Assembly (NCBI RefSeq): GCF_004014875.1
Contig: NZ_CP034929.1
Span: 2,170,001 to 2,234,000 of the forward strand
Source: Nocardioides yefusunii
GTDB lineage: Bacteria; Actinomycetota; Actinomycetes; Propionibacteriales; Nocardioidaceae
Length of the DNA stretch: 64,000 nucleotides
Reading direction: 5' to 3'
The notes beneath the pieces are model-generated. The model worked only from the letters and a program-made list of their open reading frames with translations. It was not told the DNA's origin and did not search any database. Position numbers and translations under genes: made by a program. Shown here in pieces: positions 8,091 to 17,058 of the stretch (position 1 is its first letter; every line of letters begins with the position of its first letter).

Positions 8091-9128
8091 TCAGTCGCGG
8101 AAGGCGCGCAGTCCGTCGCGGACGGCGGCCTGCGACGCACCGAACGAACGGGCCAGGGCCGCAGCAGCCAGGGCGTCGAGGAGCCGCTCGGGGTCCTGGG
8201 TGTCGAGGTCCTCCAGCGTGCACAGCTCGGCCGCACTGGTGGTGCGCTGCGGGATGAAGGCACGGTCGGCGAGGATGTCCTCCACCATGCCGACCATGCT
8301 GACGGCCGGCATGCCGGGGGTGAATCCAATCGCGCGAGCACCCTCGACCACGTCGGCGTCCTCGACCATGGTCATCGTGCGCTCGTCGTTGACGTTGAAG
8401 ATGCACGACTGCTGGACCTGGTGATAGACCCGCGCGGTGTCGGCCACGTAGTCCTCGAAGGAGGCGTGCCACGCCGGGTGCTCGGAGGCGTCCAACTGAC
8501 CCAGACCGGTCACCACCGCGGAGTGCGCCGACATCGAGAAGGTGTGGTGCAACTGCGCGGCCGAGGCGTCGATGATGACGGCGTCGTAGGGGTCGGGCTC
8601 CATGACGATCTCGACCGGCGACAGCGCGCCGTTGCCGACGACCACCGAACGACGGCCCTCGGTGCGGAGGATCGAGTCGGTCATCGCCGCGACCCGGGCT
8701 CGGCCGCGCGAACCGGTGACGACCAGCCACGGGGTCTCGTGGGCCGGGTCACGCAGACGCCAGGCCAGCTCGACCTCTCCCCACACGGGGATGCCGCGGA
8801 CCATGGCCTGCTCCACCAACGGGTGGTCGGAGGCCCAGCCCGGGGAGACGACGAGGAGGTCGACGTCGTCGGGCAGGGAGTCGGCCACGCCGGCACCGAG
8901 ACGGACCTCGGCACCGAGGACGTTCATCAGTTCGGCCCGCTCGGCGAACTCGGCCGCCTCGGCCTCGTCCAGCCCGGCGACCTGCTCGTCCACCGCGACG
9001 ACGGAGGCGCCCAGGTGGTTGAGGTTGTCGGTCGCAGCGCGTCCGGCGACGCCGAAACCGGCGACCAGGACCTTCACGCCCTCCCAGTCGGAGGCGCGAG
9101 TGTAGGTGTCGATGTCGTTGGTGCTCAT
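8091..9128 (-). CDS. MurD-like protein, degenerate and truncated (probable pseudoenzyme)
   Basis: This gene occupies the murD slot between mraY and ftsW, but encodes only 345 residues against about 450-490 for MurD (UDP-MurNAc-L-Ala:D-Glu ligase). The N-terminal Rossmann domain is recognisable (VKVLVAGFGVAGRAA; LLVVSPGWASDHPLVEQA; GIPVWGEVELAWRL). The ATP-binding loop that should read GTNGKTT is GSRGRAR (residues 139-145). The usual ELSSFQL is DASAAQL (187-193). The LN..DHLDxH region and the carbamylated lysine are not conserved. The protein stops at GLRAFRD, exactly where the C-terminal ligase domain would begin. The reading frame is open and has normal codon bias. The ATG overlaps the mraY stop by 4 nt. 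It is unlikely to be an active ligase, and a structural or regulatory role is inference only. Confidence 0.85.
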   Translation of the reverse strand: MSTNDIDTYTRASDWEGVKVLVAGFGVAGRAATDNLNHLGASVVAVDEQVAGLDEAEAAEFAERAELMNVLGAEVRLGAGVADSLPDDVDLLVVSPGWASDHPLVEQAMVRGIPVWGEVELAWRLRDPAHETPWLVVTGSRGRARVAAMTDSILRTEGRRSVVVGNGALSPVEIVMEPDPYDAVIIDASAAQLHHTFSMSAHSAVVTGLGQLDASEHPAWHASFEDYVADTARVYHQVQQSCIFNVNDERTMTMVEDADVVEGARAIGFTPGMPAVSMVGMVEDILADRAFIPQRTTSAAELCTLEDLDTQDPERLLDALAAAALARSFGASQAAVRDGLRAFRD

Positions 9129-10201
9129 CCTGCAGTTGCCACCCATTCGCCGTAGAAGAGTCCGATACCAGCAGCCACGAAGAGGCCGGCGATGATCCAG
9201 AAGCGGATCACGACGGTGACCTGCTCCCAGCCGAGCATCTCGAAGTGGTGGTGCAGCGGCGCCATCTTGAAGATGCGCTTGCCCTTGGTGATCTTGAACC
9301 AGCTGACCTGCAGCATCACCGAGAGCGTCTCCAGGACGAAGAGGCCACCGATGACGACGAGCAGCAGCTCGGTGCGGGTCAGCACGGCCAGGCCGGCGAG
9401 CGCGCCACCCAGGGCCAGCGACCCGGTGTCGCCCATGAAGATCTGCGCCGGCGAGGCGTTCCACCACAGGAAGCCGAACGTGGCACCCATGATCGCCGCG
9501 CAGAGGATGGCCAGGTCGAGCGGGTCACGGACCGTGTAGCAGGCCTCCAGCGCGGTGTCCGAGGAGCACGACTGGTTGTACTGCCACACGTTGACCAGCA
9601 GGAACGCACCGAAGACGAGGGTCGTGGCGCCGGCGGCGAGGCCGTCGAGACCGTCGGTCAGGTTGACCGCGTTGGAGAAGCCGGTCACCAGGAACCAGAT
9701 GAAGACCAGCAGCAGCGGCGTCCACACCACCCAGCCGTCGAAGTCACGGACGAAGGAGATGTGCTCCGACGCGGGACGGACACCGTTCTCGTCCTCCAGC
9801 ATCGGCGAGAGCGCCAGGTAGCCGAAGGTGAGCGCGACGATCGTCTGACCGATCATCTTCGCCTTGGAACGCAGACCGAGGCTGCGCTGCTTCACGATCT
9901 TGATGAAGTCGTCGAGGAAGCCGACCAGGCCGAGCCCGACGAAGAGGAAGAGCAGCAGCCAGGCCGACGCGGTCGGCACCTGGCCGGTGATCAGCTTGGC
10001 CAGCAGGTAGCCGAACACGGCCGCACCGATGATGACGATGCCGCCCATCGTGGGCGTGCCCCGCTTGGTGTGGTGCGAGGTGGGGCCGTCCTCACGGATC
10101 TCCTGGCCGTAGCCACGACGAGAGAAGAACGAGATCGCGACCTTCGTGCCGAGCAACGACAGGATCAGCGCGAGACCGCCTGCGAACAGGAGGGCTTTCA
10201 T
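9125..10201 (-). CDS. mraY: Phospho-MurNAc-pentapeptide translocase MraY
   Basis: Polytopic membrane enzyme transferring phospho-MurNAc-pentapeptide from UDP to undecaprenyl phosphate to form lipid I. The 358 residues have about ten transmembrane helices. Catalytic and signature motifs are intact: HHTKRGTPTMGG near the N-terminus, FLDDFIK, NAVNLTDGLDGLAAG, FMGDTGSLALGG and MAPLHHHFE. It is coupled by 4-nt overlaps both to murF upstream and to the murD-like gene downstream. Confidence 0.97.
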   Translation of the reverse strand: MKALLFAGGLALILSLLGTKVAISFFSRRGYGQEIREDGPTSHHTKRGTPTMGGIVIIGAAVFGYLLAKLITGQVPTASAWLLLFLFVGLGLVGFLDDFIKIVKQRSLGLRSKAKMIGQTIVALTFGYLALSPMLEDENGVRPASEHISFVRDFDGWVVWTPLLLVFIWFLVTGFSNAVNLTDGLDGLAAGATTLVFGAFLLVNVWQYNQSCSSDTALEACYTVRDPLDLAILCAAIMGATFGFLWWNASPAQIFMGDTGSLALGGALAGLAVLTRTELLLVVIGGLFVLETLSVMLQVSWFKITKGKRIFKMAPLHHHFEMLGWEQVTVVIRFWIIAGLFVAAGIGLFYGEWVATAG

Positions 10202-11610
10202 CGGACAGCAGTCCCTTCCACCAGGAGTTCATCCACCACGTGTTCAAGAGCTGCGCCACGTGAGGCCTTGACGAGAACCGCGTCTGCGGCTCGTACATTG
10301 TCACTCAACCATCGGACCGCCTCGTCCCGGCTCGCCGTGACGACGGCCTCACCGGTCCAGTCCGCCACGTCCCGGGCTCCGGCGGCGACGGCCGAGGCGG
10401 CCTCACCGACCGTCACCAGCACGTCGATGCCGAGCTGTCCCACGACCGTCCCGACCGAGCGATGACCGGCAGCGGAGGTCTCCCCCAGCTCCCGCATCTC
10501 GCCCAGCACGGCAACCGTGCGACCTGTGCGACCCGTGCCGATGTGGGCGAGCGCCTCGACGGCGGCTCGCATCGACTCGGGGTTGGCGTTGTAGGTGTCG
10601 TTGACCACCAGCAGGCCGTCACCGCGCACGTGCGGTTCCATCCGCCAGCGCGAGAAACCGCCGGTGGTTCCCAGCCCGTGCGCGACCAGGGAGAGGTCGA
10701 CGCCCACAGCGAGTGCCATCGCGGCCGCGGCCAAGGCGTTGGAGACCTGGTGGGCACCGATGTGGGTCAGGACGACACCCGCGCGCTCCTCCCCCGCGTC
10801 GGTGCGGTGCACCAACGTGAAGGCGGGACGTCCCAGGACGTCCATCTCGACGTCCTCGGCCCGGACGTCCGCGTCGCCGGAGAGGCCGAAAGTCATGACG
10901 CGGGCCGCGGTGCGCGGGCCCATCACCGAGGTGAACTCGTCGTCGGCGTTGAGAACCGCGGTGCCGTCGCTCGCGAGGCTCTCGACGATCTCGCCCTTGG
11001 CGAGCGCGATGTTCTCCCGGGAGCCGAACTCACCGACGTGCGCGGTGCCGATGTTGAGCACCGCGGAGACCTGGGGGCGGGCGATCGCGCACAGCTCGGC
11101 GACGTGACCGATGCCGCGAGCGCCCATCTCCACCACGAGGTGGCGGGTGGAGGCGTCCGCACGCAGCACCGTCAGCGGCACTCCGAGCTCGTTGTTGTTG
11201 TTGCCGGCCGTGGAGACGGTCGGAGCGACCCCACCCAGGACCTGCGCGAGGTAGTCCTTGGTGCCGGTCTTGCCCTGCGAACCGGTCATCGCCAGGACGG
11301 TGACGTGCTCGAGCCGGTCCAACAGGTGGTGGGCCAGCAGGCCCAGAGCCACGACCGGGTCCTCGACCAGGACGTGCGGGGCGTCGACCGGTCGGGTGCA
11401 CAGCACCGCGACGGCTCCACGTTCCATCGCGGCGGGCACGTAGTCGTGCCCGTCCACACGTTCGCCGACCACAGCGACGAACAACCCACCCGGGGTCGCT
11501 CCCCTGCTGTCGACGACGGCGGGGCCCGACACCACGACGTCGGCGTCCTGGGGACGTCCCACGGTGCCGGCGACGGCGCGGGCGATCTCCGCCAGATCCA
11601 TCGGGATCAC
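10198..11610 (-). CDS. murF: UDP-MurNAc-tripeptide--D-Ala-D-Ala ligase MurF
   Basis: ATP-dependent ligase adding D-Ala-D-Ala to complete the UDP-MurNAc-pentapeptide. At 470 residues it contains all three Mur ligase domains: the N-terminal domain (VVDSRGATPGGLFVAVVGER), a central domain with the P-loop (MTGSQGKTGTKDYLAQ) and AGNNNNELGVPLTVL, and the C-terminal domain (VNDTYNANPESMRAA). The P-loop has Gly where Thr is commoner but keeps the key Lys and Thr. The GTG start at 11610 overlaps murE by 4 nt; an ATG three codons later is also possible. Confidence 0.96.
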   Translation of the reverse strand: MIPMDLAEIARAVAGTVGRPQDADVVVSGPAVVDSRGATPGGLFVAVVGERVDGHDYVPAAMERGAVAVLCTRPVDAPHVLVEDPVVALGLLAHHLLDRLEHVTVLAMTGSQGKTGTKDYLAQVLGGVAPTVSTAGNNNNELGVPLTVLRADASTRHLVVEMGARGIGHVAELCAIARPQVSAVLNIGTAHVGEFGSRENIALAKGEIVESLASDGTAVLNADDEFTSVMGPRTAARVMTFGLSGDADVRAEDVEMDVLGRPAFTLVHRTDAGEERAGVVLTHIGAHQVSNALAAAAMALAVGVDLSLVAHGLGTTGGFSRWRMEPHVRGDGLLVVNDTYNANPESMRAAVEALAHIGTGRTGRTVAVLGEMRELGETSAAGHRSVGTVVGQLGIDVLVTVGEAASAVAAGARDVADWTGEAVVTASRDEAVRWLSDNVRAADAVLVKASRGAALEHVVDELLVEGTAVR

Positions 11611-13157
11611 AGCGCTTCCAACTCCTCACGTGCCACGGCGCGGTCGTCGAAGGGGTGCACGACGCCGGCCACTTCCTGTCCGGTCTCGTGGCCCTTGCCG
11701 GCCACGAGGACGATGTCGCCACGGCGGGCGCGACGCACCGCGGTCCGGATCGCCTCACGGCGGTCACCGACCTCCAGCACCTCGGCACCGCTGCCCGCGG
11801 CGACGGCTTGGTGAGCGCCGACGAGGACCTGGGCACGGATCTGGGCCGGCTCCTCGGAACGCGGGTTGTCGTCGGTGACCACGACGACGTCGGCCAGACG
11901 CGCGGCAATCTCGCCCATCAGCGGGCGCTTGCCGGTGTCACGGTCGCCGCCGGCGCCGATCACGACGACGAGCTGGCCCTGGGTCAGCGGACGCAGGGTG
12001 CGCAGGGTCGCCTCGACCGCGTCGGGCTTGTGGGCGTAGTCGACGACGACGGCGAAGTCCTGGCCCGCCTCGACGTCCTCGAGCCGGCCCGGGACGCCGT
12101 CACCGGCAGCGATCCCGGCAGCCACGGCCACCGGGTCCTGACCGGCCAGGGCGCATGCGGCGATCGCGGCGAGGGCGTTGGAGACGTTGAAGTCGCCCGC
12201 GAGCGGGACCGAGGTCTCGATCCGCAGGCCGTCGGGCCCCAGGACGGTGAAGGTGGAGCCACGGGCGCCGCAGACCACGTCGACGGCCCGGAAGGTCGCC
12301 TCCTCGTCGTGCAGCGAGAAGGTCGCGACCGGGAGCGTGGTCTCGCCCAGGAGGCGTCGTCCGTGCTCGTCGTCGGCGTTGATGAGCGCCCGGCGGGCGC
12401 GCTCGGGGGTGAAGAGGGAAGCCTTGGCGCGGTAGTAGTCCTCGACGTCAGTGTGGAAGTCGAGGTGGTCGCGTCCCAGGTTGAGGAAGACCGCGACGTC
12501 GAAGACGACACCGTCGACGCGGCCCATGACGAGCGCGTGGCTGGAGACCTCCATCGCGCACACCTCGACGCCGCGCTCGACCATCAGCGCGAAGAGCGCC
12601 TGCAGGTCGGGGGCCTCGGGGGTGGTCAGGGAGGTCGGGATCGCCTCACCGTCGATCAGGGTGCCGACCGTGCCGACGACGGCAGCGGTGGTGCCGGCGC
12701 GTCCCAGGCCGCCGGCGGCGAGCTGGGTGGTGGTGGTCTTGCCCTGGGTGCCGGTGACACCGATCATCGCCATCGCCTGCGAGGGGCGGCCGTACAGGCG
12801 TCCGGCCAGTGCACCCAGGAGACGGCGCGGGGCGTCGAGCACCAGCACCGGGACCTCGGGACGGGCAGCAACCACGATCTCGGCGCCGCGGGCGTCGGTC
12901 AGGACCGCAACCGCACCGGCGTCGACAGCCGCGGCAGCGTAGTCGGCGCCGTGGACGCGGGCGCCGGGAAGCGCTGCATAGAGGTCTCCGGGCAGGACCC
13001 TGGCAGTGCTCAGGGTCACCCCGGAGACGGCAGTGCCGGCCGCACCGGCCACACGGGGTGTCTCGCCTGCCGCGGTCAGCCAGCCGGCGACCTCCGTCAG
13101 CGTTGCGCGCGGCGGTTCGACCGGCCGCGTCGCCTGGATCTTCTGCACGTCGACCAT
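11607..13157 (-). CDS. murE: UDP-MurNAc-dipeptide--diaminopimelate ligase MurE
   Basis: ATP-dependent ligase adding the third amino acid of the stem peptide. The P-loop (GVTGTQGKTTTTQLA), the VVDYAHKPDAVEATL motif and the amino-acid-selecting DNPR motif (TDDNPRSEEP) are present; DNPR indicates a diaminopimelate rather than a lysine substrate. Two starts are plausible. The ATG at 13157 gives 516 residues and is the conservative choice. A GTG at 13244 overlaps the ftsI stop as GTGA and would add 29 low-complexity Thr/Pro/Ala-rich residues. Neither has a strong Shine-Dalgarno sequence. The gene is coupled to murF by GTGA. Confidence 0.95.
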   Translation of the reverse strand: MVDVQKIQATRPVEPPRATLTEVAGWLTAAGETPRVAGAAGTAVSGVTLSTARVLPGDLYAALPGARVHGADYAAAAVDAGAVAVLTDARGAEIVVAARPEVPVLVLDAPRRLLGALAGRLYGRPSQAMAMIGVTGTQGKTTTTQLAAGGLGRAGTTAAVVGTVGTLIDGEAIPTSLTTPEAPDLQALFALMVERGVEVCAMEVSSHALVMGRVDGVVFDVAVFLNLGRDHLDFHTDVEDYYRAKASLFTPERARRALINADDEHGRRLLGETTLPVATFSLHDEEATFRAVDVVCGARGSTFTVLGPDGLRIETSVPLAGDFNVSNALAAIAACALAGQDPVAVAAGIAAGDGVPGRLEDVEAGQDFAVVVDYAHKPDAVEATLRTLRPLTQGQLVVVIGAGGDRDTGKRPLMGEIAARLADVVVVTDDNPRSEEPAQIRAQVLVGAHQAVAAGSGAEVLEVGDRREAIRTAVRRARRGDIVLVAGKGHETGQEVAGVVHPFDDRAVAREELEAL

Positions 13158-13240
13158 CGGGATGAGGCTATCTGTGTGAGGGCGTCCGGATCCATCCGGC
13201 GCAGCGGGTGAAGTGGGGGTCTGGGCGGTGGCCGTGACCG

Positions 13241-15034
13241 TCACCACTCGGTGGGGGTCTGGTTGGGCTCGCTGCCCGAAGGAGCGACGCCATAACGGTT
13301 GAGGGCACGAGCCATGATCTTGGCGAACGCCGGACCGCCCACGGAGCCACCTCCACCGTCGACGGCAGGGGCGTGCACGACGACGTAGACGGTGAAGCGC
13401 GGGTCGTCGGCGGGAGCGAATCCGCCGAAGGAGAGCGAGTAGGAACCGTCGTAGCAACCGCAGTCCTCGTCGACGCGCTGAGCGGTTCCGGTCTTGCCGG
13501 CGACGCGGTACCCGGGGACCCGGGCCCCGGGAGCGACACCGACCTCGGGGTCGACGACGCGCTCCATCATCAGCATCGTCTCGTGGGCGGCTTCCTTGCT
13601 GACCACCTGCCTGCGGGTGGTGTGGTCGGTGCCGACCTCCGTGCCGTCCGCGGCGATCGCGGCGCCCGAGATCAGGCTCGGCGACACCCTGACACCGCCG
13701 TTGGCGACGACGTTCACCGCGGCGGTCATCTGCACCGCGTTGACGGAGACCGACTGGCCGAAGACGATGCGGTCCTTGTTCTGCTCGGTCATGGTGGCGG
13801 GCAGCAGGCCGCGTGCCTCGCCCTTGACCCCGACGTCGGTGCGATTGCCGAGCCCGAACTTCACGAGGTACTCGCGGAGTTCGTCGGTGCTCATCGAGTC
13901 CGCGGCCAGGACGGTGCCGATGTTGGAGGACTGCGCGATCACGCCGGCCATCGTCATCTTCAGGGTGCCGTGGTCGAACCAGTCACCGATCACCCGGTCC
14001 TGACGGTTCAGTTTCGACGGGATCTTCAGCTTGGTGGTGGCCTTGACCTTGCCCGCGTCGACCAGCGCTGCAGCGGTGAGCACCTTGGCCACCGAACCGG
14101 GCTCGTAGACATCGCTGAGCGCTCGCGACCCGAGGTCGCTCTGGGACGCAGAGGAGGGACTGTTGGCGTCGTAGGTCGGGTAGTCGGCCAGGGCGAGGAT
14201 CTCGCCGGTACGGCTGTCCATCACCACGCCGACGCCGGACTTGGCCTTGTAGTCCTCGACGGTCTGGGCAACGACCTTCTGGGTGTACCACTGAAGCTCA
14301 CGGTCGATGGTGAGCGTGAGGTCCTTGCCGTCGACGGCCTCGACGGTGGAGTTCTCCGCCAGCGGGACCTTGTAGCCGTTCCCCTGGGTGTAGCGGGTGT
14401 AGCCGTCCTTGCCCGAGAGGTGGGCGTCGTAGTTGAGCTCGAAACCGGCCAGCGGCTCGTCGGTGCCGACGAAGCCAATCAGGTTGGCGGCCACCTCGCC
14501 GGCCGGGTAGTCGCGAATCGGGTCGTCGTCGGTCCGCAGGCCCACGAGGCGTTCGTCGGACTCGCGGCCCTTGTTCTCCTCGGCGATCTTCGTCATCACT
14601 GCGCGGGCGTCGGCCGCGGGAACACGTCGGGCGATGTAGGCGAAACGACTGTCCTTCTGGCGCAACTTCTCCAAGGTGGAGAAGTAGTCCAGGCTCAGTT
14701 CGTCGGCCAGCAGCCGCGCCAGCTCGGGGGCATGCGGGGCGGTGACGGACGGATTGGCGGTGATCATCCGCCCGCTGACCGAGCCGGCCAGGACGACGCC
14801 GTTGCGGTCCAGGATCTGGCCGCGCGTGGCGGGCAGGTCGTGCTTGACGACGTCCTTCGCCTCAGCCAGATCGGCGTAGGAACTGGGGTCCAGGCCCTGC
14901 AGCTGCACCAGACGGGCACCGAAGAGCGAGAGCAGCATTGCAATCAGCACGAAGGCCACACGCAGGCGTCCACGCGGGTTTCCACGGTCCACCTTCGCCG
15001 AGGTACGACGAGGACGACGCGGGCTGCTGGTCAA
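13241..15034 (-). CDS. ftsI: Septal penicillin-binding protein / transpeptidase FtsI (PBP3-like)
   Basis: Class B PBP that cross-links septal peptidoglycan together with FtsW. The 597-residue protein has a basic cytoplasmic tail, one transmembrane helix (about residues 25-45, LRVAFVLIAMLLSLFGARLV), the pedestal domain (LPATRGQILDRNGVVLA) and a transpeptidase domain. Active-site motifs are SxxK (EPGSVAKVLT, catalytic Ser), SxN (AQSSNIGTV) and KTGT (VAGKTGTAQRV). The TTG at 15034 was chosen because AGGAG lies five bases upstream and the protein then starts at the basic tail; a TTG at 15109 adds 25 unconserved residues. It follows the ftsL-like gene after a 176-nt gap. Confidence 0.95.
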   Translation of the reverse strand: MTSSPRRPRRTSAKVDRGNPRGRLRVAFVLIAMLLSLFGARLVQLQGLDPSSYADLAEAKDVVKHDLPATRGQILDRNGVVLAGSVSGRMITANPSVTAPHAPELARLLADELSLDYFSTLEKLRQKDSRFAYIARRVPAADARAVMTKIAEENKGRESDERLVGLRTDDDPIRDYPAGEVAANLIGFVGTDEPLAGFELNYDAHLSGKDGYTRYTQGNGYKVPLAENSTVEAVDGKDLTLTIDRELQWYTQKVVAQTVEDYKAKSGVGVVMDSRTGEILALADYPTYDANSPSSASQSDLGSRALSDVYEPGSVAKVLTAAALVDAGKVKATTKLKIPSKLNRQDRVIGDWFDHGTLKMTMAGVIAQSSNIGTVLAADSMSTDELREYLVKFGLGNRTDVGVKGEARGLLPATMTEQNKDRIVFGQSVSVNAVQMTAAVNVVANGGVRVSPSLISGAAIAADGTEVGTDHTTRRQVVSKEAAHETMLMMERVVDPEVGVAPGARVPGYRVAGKTGTAQRVDEDCGCYDGSYSLSFGGFAPADDPRFTVYVVVHAPAVDGGGGSVGGPAFAKIMARALNRYGVAPSGSEPNQTPTEW

Positions 15035-15210
15035 CGGAACTCCTGTCCTGGTGGTTCTGGGGGCACACGGGGCGTGTGGAGGGACCGCCTCAGCGGCTCG
15101 ACCATTCAAACCCTCGGTCCGCCCCGGACGTGGGAGGTCGGACGGCGGCGGGGCGGCGTGTTCCTTGCTGCGTCACGTCCGGGACGAGGTCCGGTCGTGA
15201 CAGCGTCGGG

Positions 15211-15708
15211 TCAGTCGCCCGCAGTGTTGGCGGGAACCTCGACGACACGCACCTGCGCACGCAGCTCGGCGGGAACCTGCTGGGGCTTGGGGGTGATCCG
15301 GAGGGCGTCCTCGGAGGTGGCCTCGGTGGGGGTGCCCACGATCTGCCCGTCCATCGTCAGGAAGACGGGGGTCGACGGGATGACCATGCCCATCTTGGCG
15401 GCCTCCACGGCGATCCGCTGCGGGTCACGGAGGTCGTCGAGCTCCATCTTCAACGTCTCCTCGCGGTCAGCGGTGGCCGCTGCTCGCTCAGCGAGGTCGG
15501 CCTCGGTGAAGGAGGCCTGCTGCAAGGAGGTGTTGAACATGAGGAGACCGACGACGCCCAGCAGCGTGATGCAGGAGACCAGGACCAGGAACGGGAGCCG
15601 CGGCGGGCGCGGCGTGGAGGTGGGGACGACCGTCAGGCGGGCGCGCTCGGCAGCCGCCTCCCCGATGCTCGAGACCCGTGCGAACAACTGCTCGGCGGCT
15701 GAACTCAT
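15211..15708 (-). CDS. ftsL: FtsL-like divisome membrane protein
   Basis: Small bitopic protein in the conserved ftsL position between rsmH and ftsI. Of 165 residues, about 40 form a cytoplasmic N-terminus. A transmembrane helix follows (about 42-62, LPFLVLVSCITLLGVVGLLM), and then an Ala/Glu-rich extracytoplasmic helix able to form a coiled coil (SLQQASFTEADLAERAAATA through RDPQRIAVEAAKMGMV). FtsL sequences are poorly conserved, so the call rests on topology and context. Its ATG overlaps the rsmH stop by 4 nt. Confidence 0.85.
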   Translation of the reverse strand: MSSAAEQLFARVSSIGEAAAERARLTVVPTSTPRPPRLPFLVLVSCITLLGVVGLLMFNTSLQQASFTEADLAERAAATADREETLKMELDDLRDPQRIAVEAAKMGMVIPSTPVFLTMDGQIVGTPTEATSEDALRITPKPQQVPAELRAQVRVVEVPANTAGD

Positions 15709-16670
15709 CGCCGTCCCCCCTTCGACCCGCGGACACGTTCGACCGCACGCAGACGCACGGAGGCGGCGCGCGGGTTGTGCTCGATCTCGACCTCGTCGGC
15801 CATCTCCGAACCACGGATGACGAGCTTCATCTCCGGCTCGGCTCCTTCGGGCACGAACGGAAGGTCGGGCGGGAGGTCCAGCTTGGTGGCGTCGGTGAAG
15901 AAGCGCTTGACCATGCGGTCCTCGAGCGAGTGGTACGACTCCACCACCACGCGGCCGCCGACGCCGATGACCTCGAGGGACGCCGGGATCGCGCGGCGCA
16001 GCACGCCGAGCTCGTCGTTGACCTCCATGCGGAGCGCCTGGAAGGTGCGCTTGCCCGGATGGCCGCCGGTACGGCGGGCAGGTGCCGGGATCTCGGCGTA
16101 GAGCAGTTCGACGAGACGCCCCGAGCGGGTCCACGGCTCGATCTCGCGCTCACGGATGATCGCGCGGGCGATCTTGGAGGCGAACTTCTCCTCGCCGTAC
16201 TCACGCAGGACGCGGGTGAGTTCGGCGTGGGTGTAGGTGTTCATGATGTCGGCGGCAGTGATGCCGGCCGAACCGTTCATGCGCATGTCGAGCGGGGCGT
16301 CGACGGAGTAGGCGAAGCCACGCTCACGCTCGTCGAGCTGCATCGAGGAGACACCGAGGTCGAAGAGGACGGCGTCGGCGTGGTCGAGTCCCTGCTCGGC
16401 CACCGCGGTCGCGATCTCGTCGTAGGTGCCGTGGAAGGCGGTGAACCGGTCGCCGAAGGGAGCCAGACGCTCCGAGGCCAGCGCGATCGCCTGCGGGTCA
16501 CGGTCGATGCCGATGACGCGGGCGGTCGGGATCGCCTCGAGGACGGCCTCGGTGTGGCCACCCAGTCCGAGGGTGCAGTCCACCATCACGCTGCCGGGCT
16601 CGGAGAGTGCGGGGGCGAGGAGGTCGACGCAGCGCTGACGCAGCACCGGCATGTGACGGTCGTTGGGCAT
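15705..16670 (-). CDS. rsmH: 16S rRNA (cytosine1402-N4)-methyltransferase RsmH
   Basis: SAM-dependent methyltransferase for N4-methylation of C1402 in 16S rRNA (formerly MraW). At 321 residues it shows the SAM-binding loop (VDCTLGLGGHTEAVL), IGIDRDPQAI, the catalytic FDLGVSSMQLDERERGFAY segment, the insertion domain, QALRMEVNDEL and VVESYHSLEDRMVKRFF, all RsmH signatures. It begins 4 nt after a small membrane-protein gene and is coupled to ftsL by ATGA. Confidence 0.97.
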   Translation of the reverse strand: MPNDRHMPVLRQRCVDLLAPALSEPGSVMVDCTLGLGGHTEAVLEAIPTARVIGIDRDPQAIALASERLAPFGDRFTAFHGTYDEIATAVAEQGLDHADAVLFDLGVSSMQLDERERGFAYSVDAPLDMRMNGSAGITAADIMNTYTHAELTRVLREYGEEKFASKIARAIIREREIEPWTRSGRLVELLYAEIPAPARRTGGHPGKRTFQALRMEVNDELGVLRRAIPASLEVIGVGGRVVVESYHSLEDRMVKRFFTDATKLDLPPDLPFVPEGAEPEMKLVIRGSEMADEVEIEHNPRAASVRLRAVERVRGSKGGRR

Positions 16671-16674
16671 GCGA

Positions 16675-16827
16675 CTACCGCCCCCAGACCAGAACGGCCT
16701 GCACGAGCAGCGCGAAGCTGCCGCAGGCGACGGCGGTGAAGGACACCAGCGCGAGGGCCTCGAGGGCCTGCTCGCGCACCCTGGGGTCGCGGGACGCGCC
16801 CACCACCTGGGTTCCGGTGCGGTTCAT
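16675..16827 (-). CDS. Small single-span membrane protein at the head of the dcw cluster
   Basis: A 50-residue reading frame between mraZ and rsmH with an ATG at 16827. It has a polar N-terminus (MNRTGTQVVGASRDPRVREQ) and one predicted transmembrane helix (LALVSFTAVACGSFALLVQA), ending in VLVWGR. It ends 4 nt before rsmH and keeps the strand and GC bias of the operon. No family is recognised. Its position suggests co-expression with the division genes; function is unknown. Confidence 0.55.
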   Translation of the reverse strand: MNRTGTQVVGASRDPRVREQALEALALVSFTAVACGSFALLVQAVLVWGR

Positions 16828-17058
16828 GTCGTGACCCCCGTCAGTCGTGCTGATTCGTCGCGGTCGAGCCACCGGTGGTGGCCCTCGTCCGTGTCGGCGT
16901 GTCGGTCAGGTCCCTGCCCGCTCCCTGTGACGGGAAGTCCGTCTGGAACCGGGGAAGTGGTCCCAGAGGGAATCGCGGGGAGCGGGCTCGAGACCTGGCC
17001 CCACGCCGATCTTCTGTTGTGTCGTGCTGGTGGTACTGGTGGTGCTTGAGACGGGATC

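Noticed and set aside
8091..9467. Longer MurD start upstream at 9467
   Set aside because: The added residues overlap mraY in another frame and match nothing; the ATG at 9128 overlaps the mraY stop as ATGA and begins the Rossmann domain normally.
13373..15820. Very long plus-strand open frame (over 800 codons) opposite ftsI
   Set aside because: It is antisense to clearly conserved ftsI/ftsL, lacks family motifs, and is rich in Gly/Asp/Val/His as expected of a GC-rich mirror frame.
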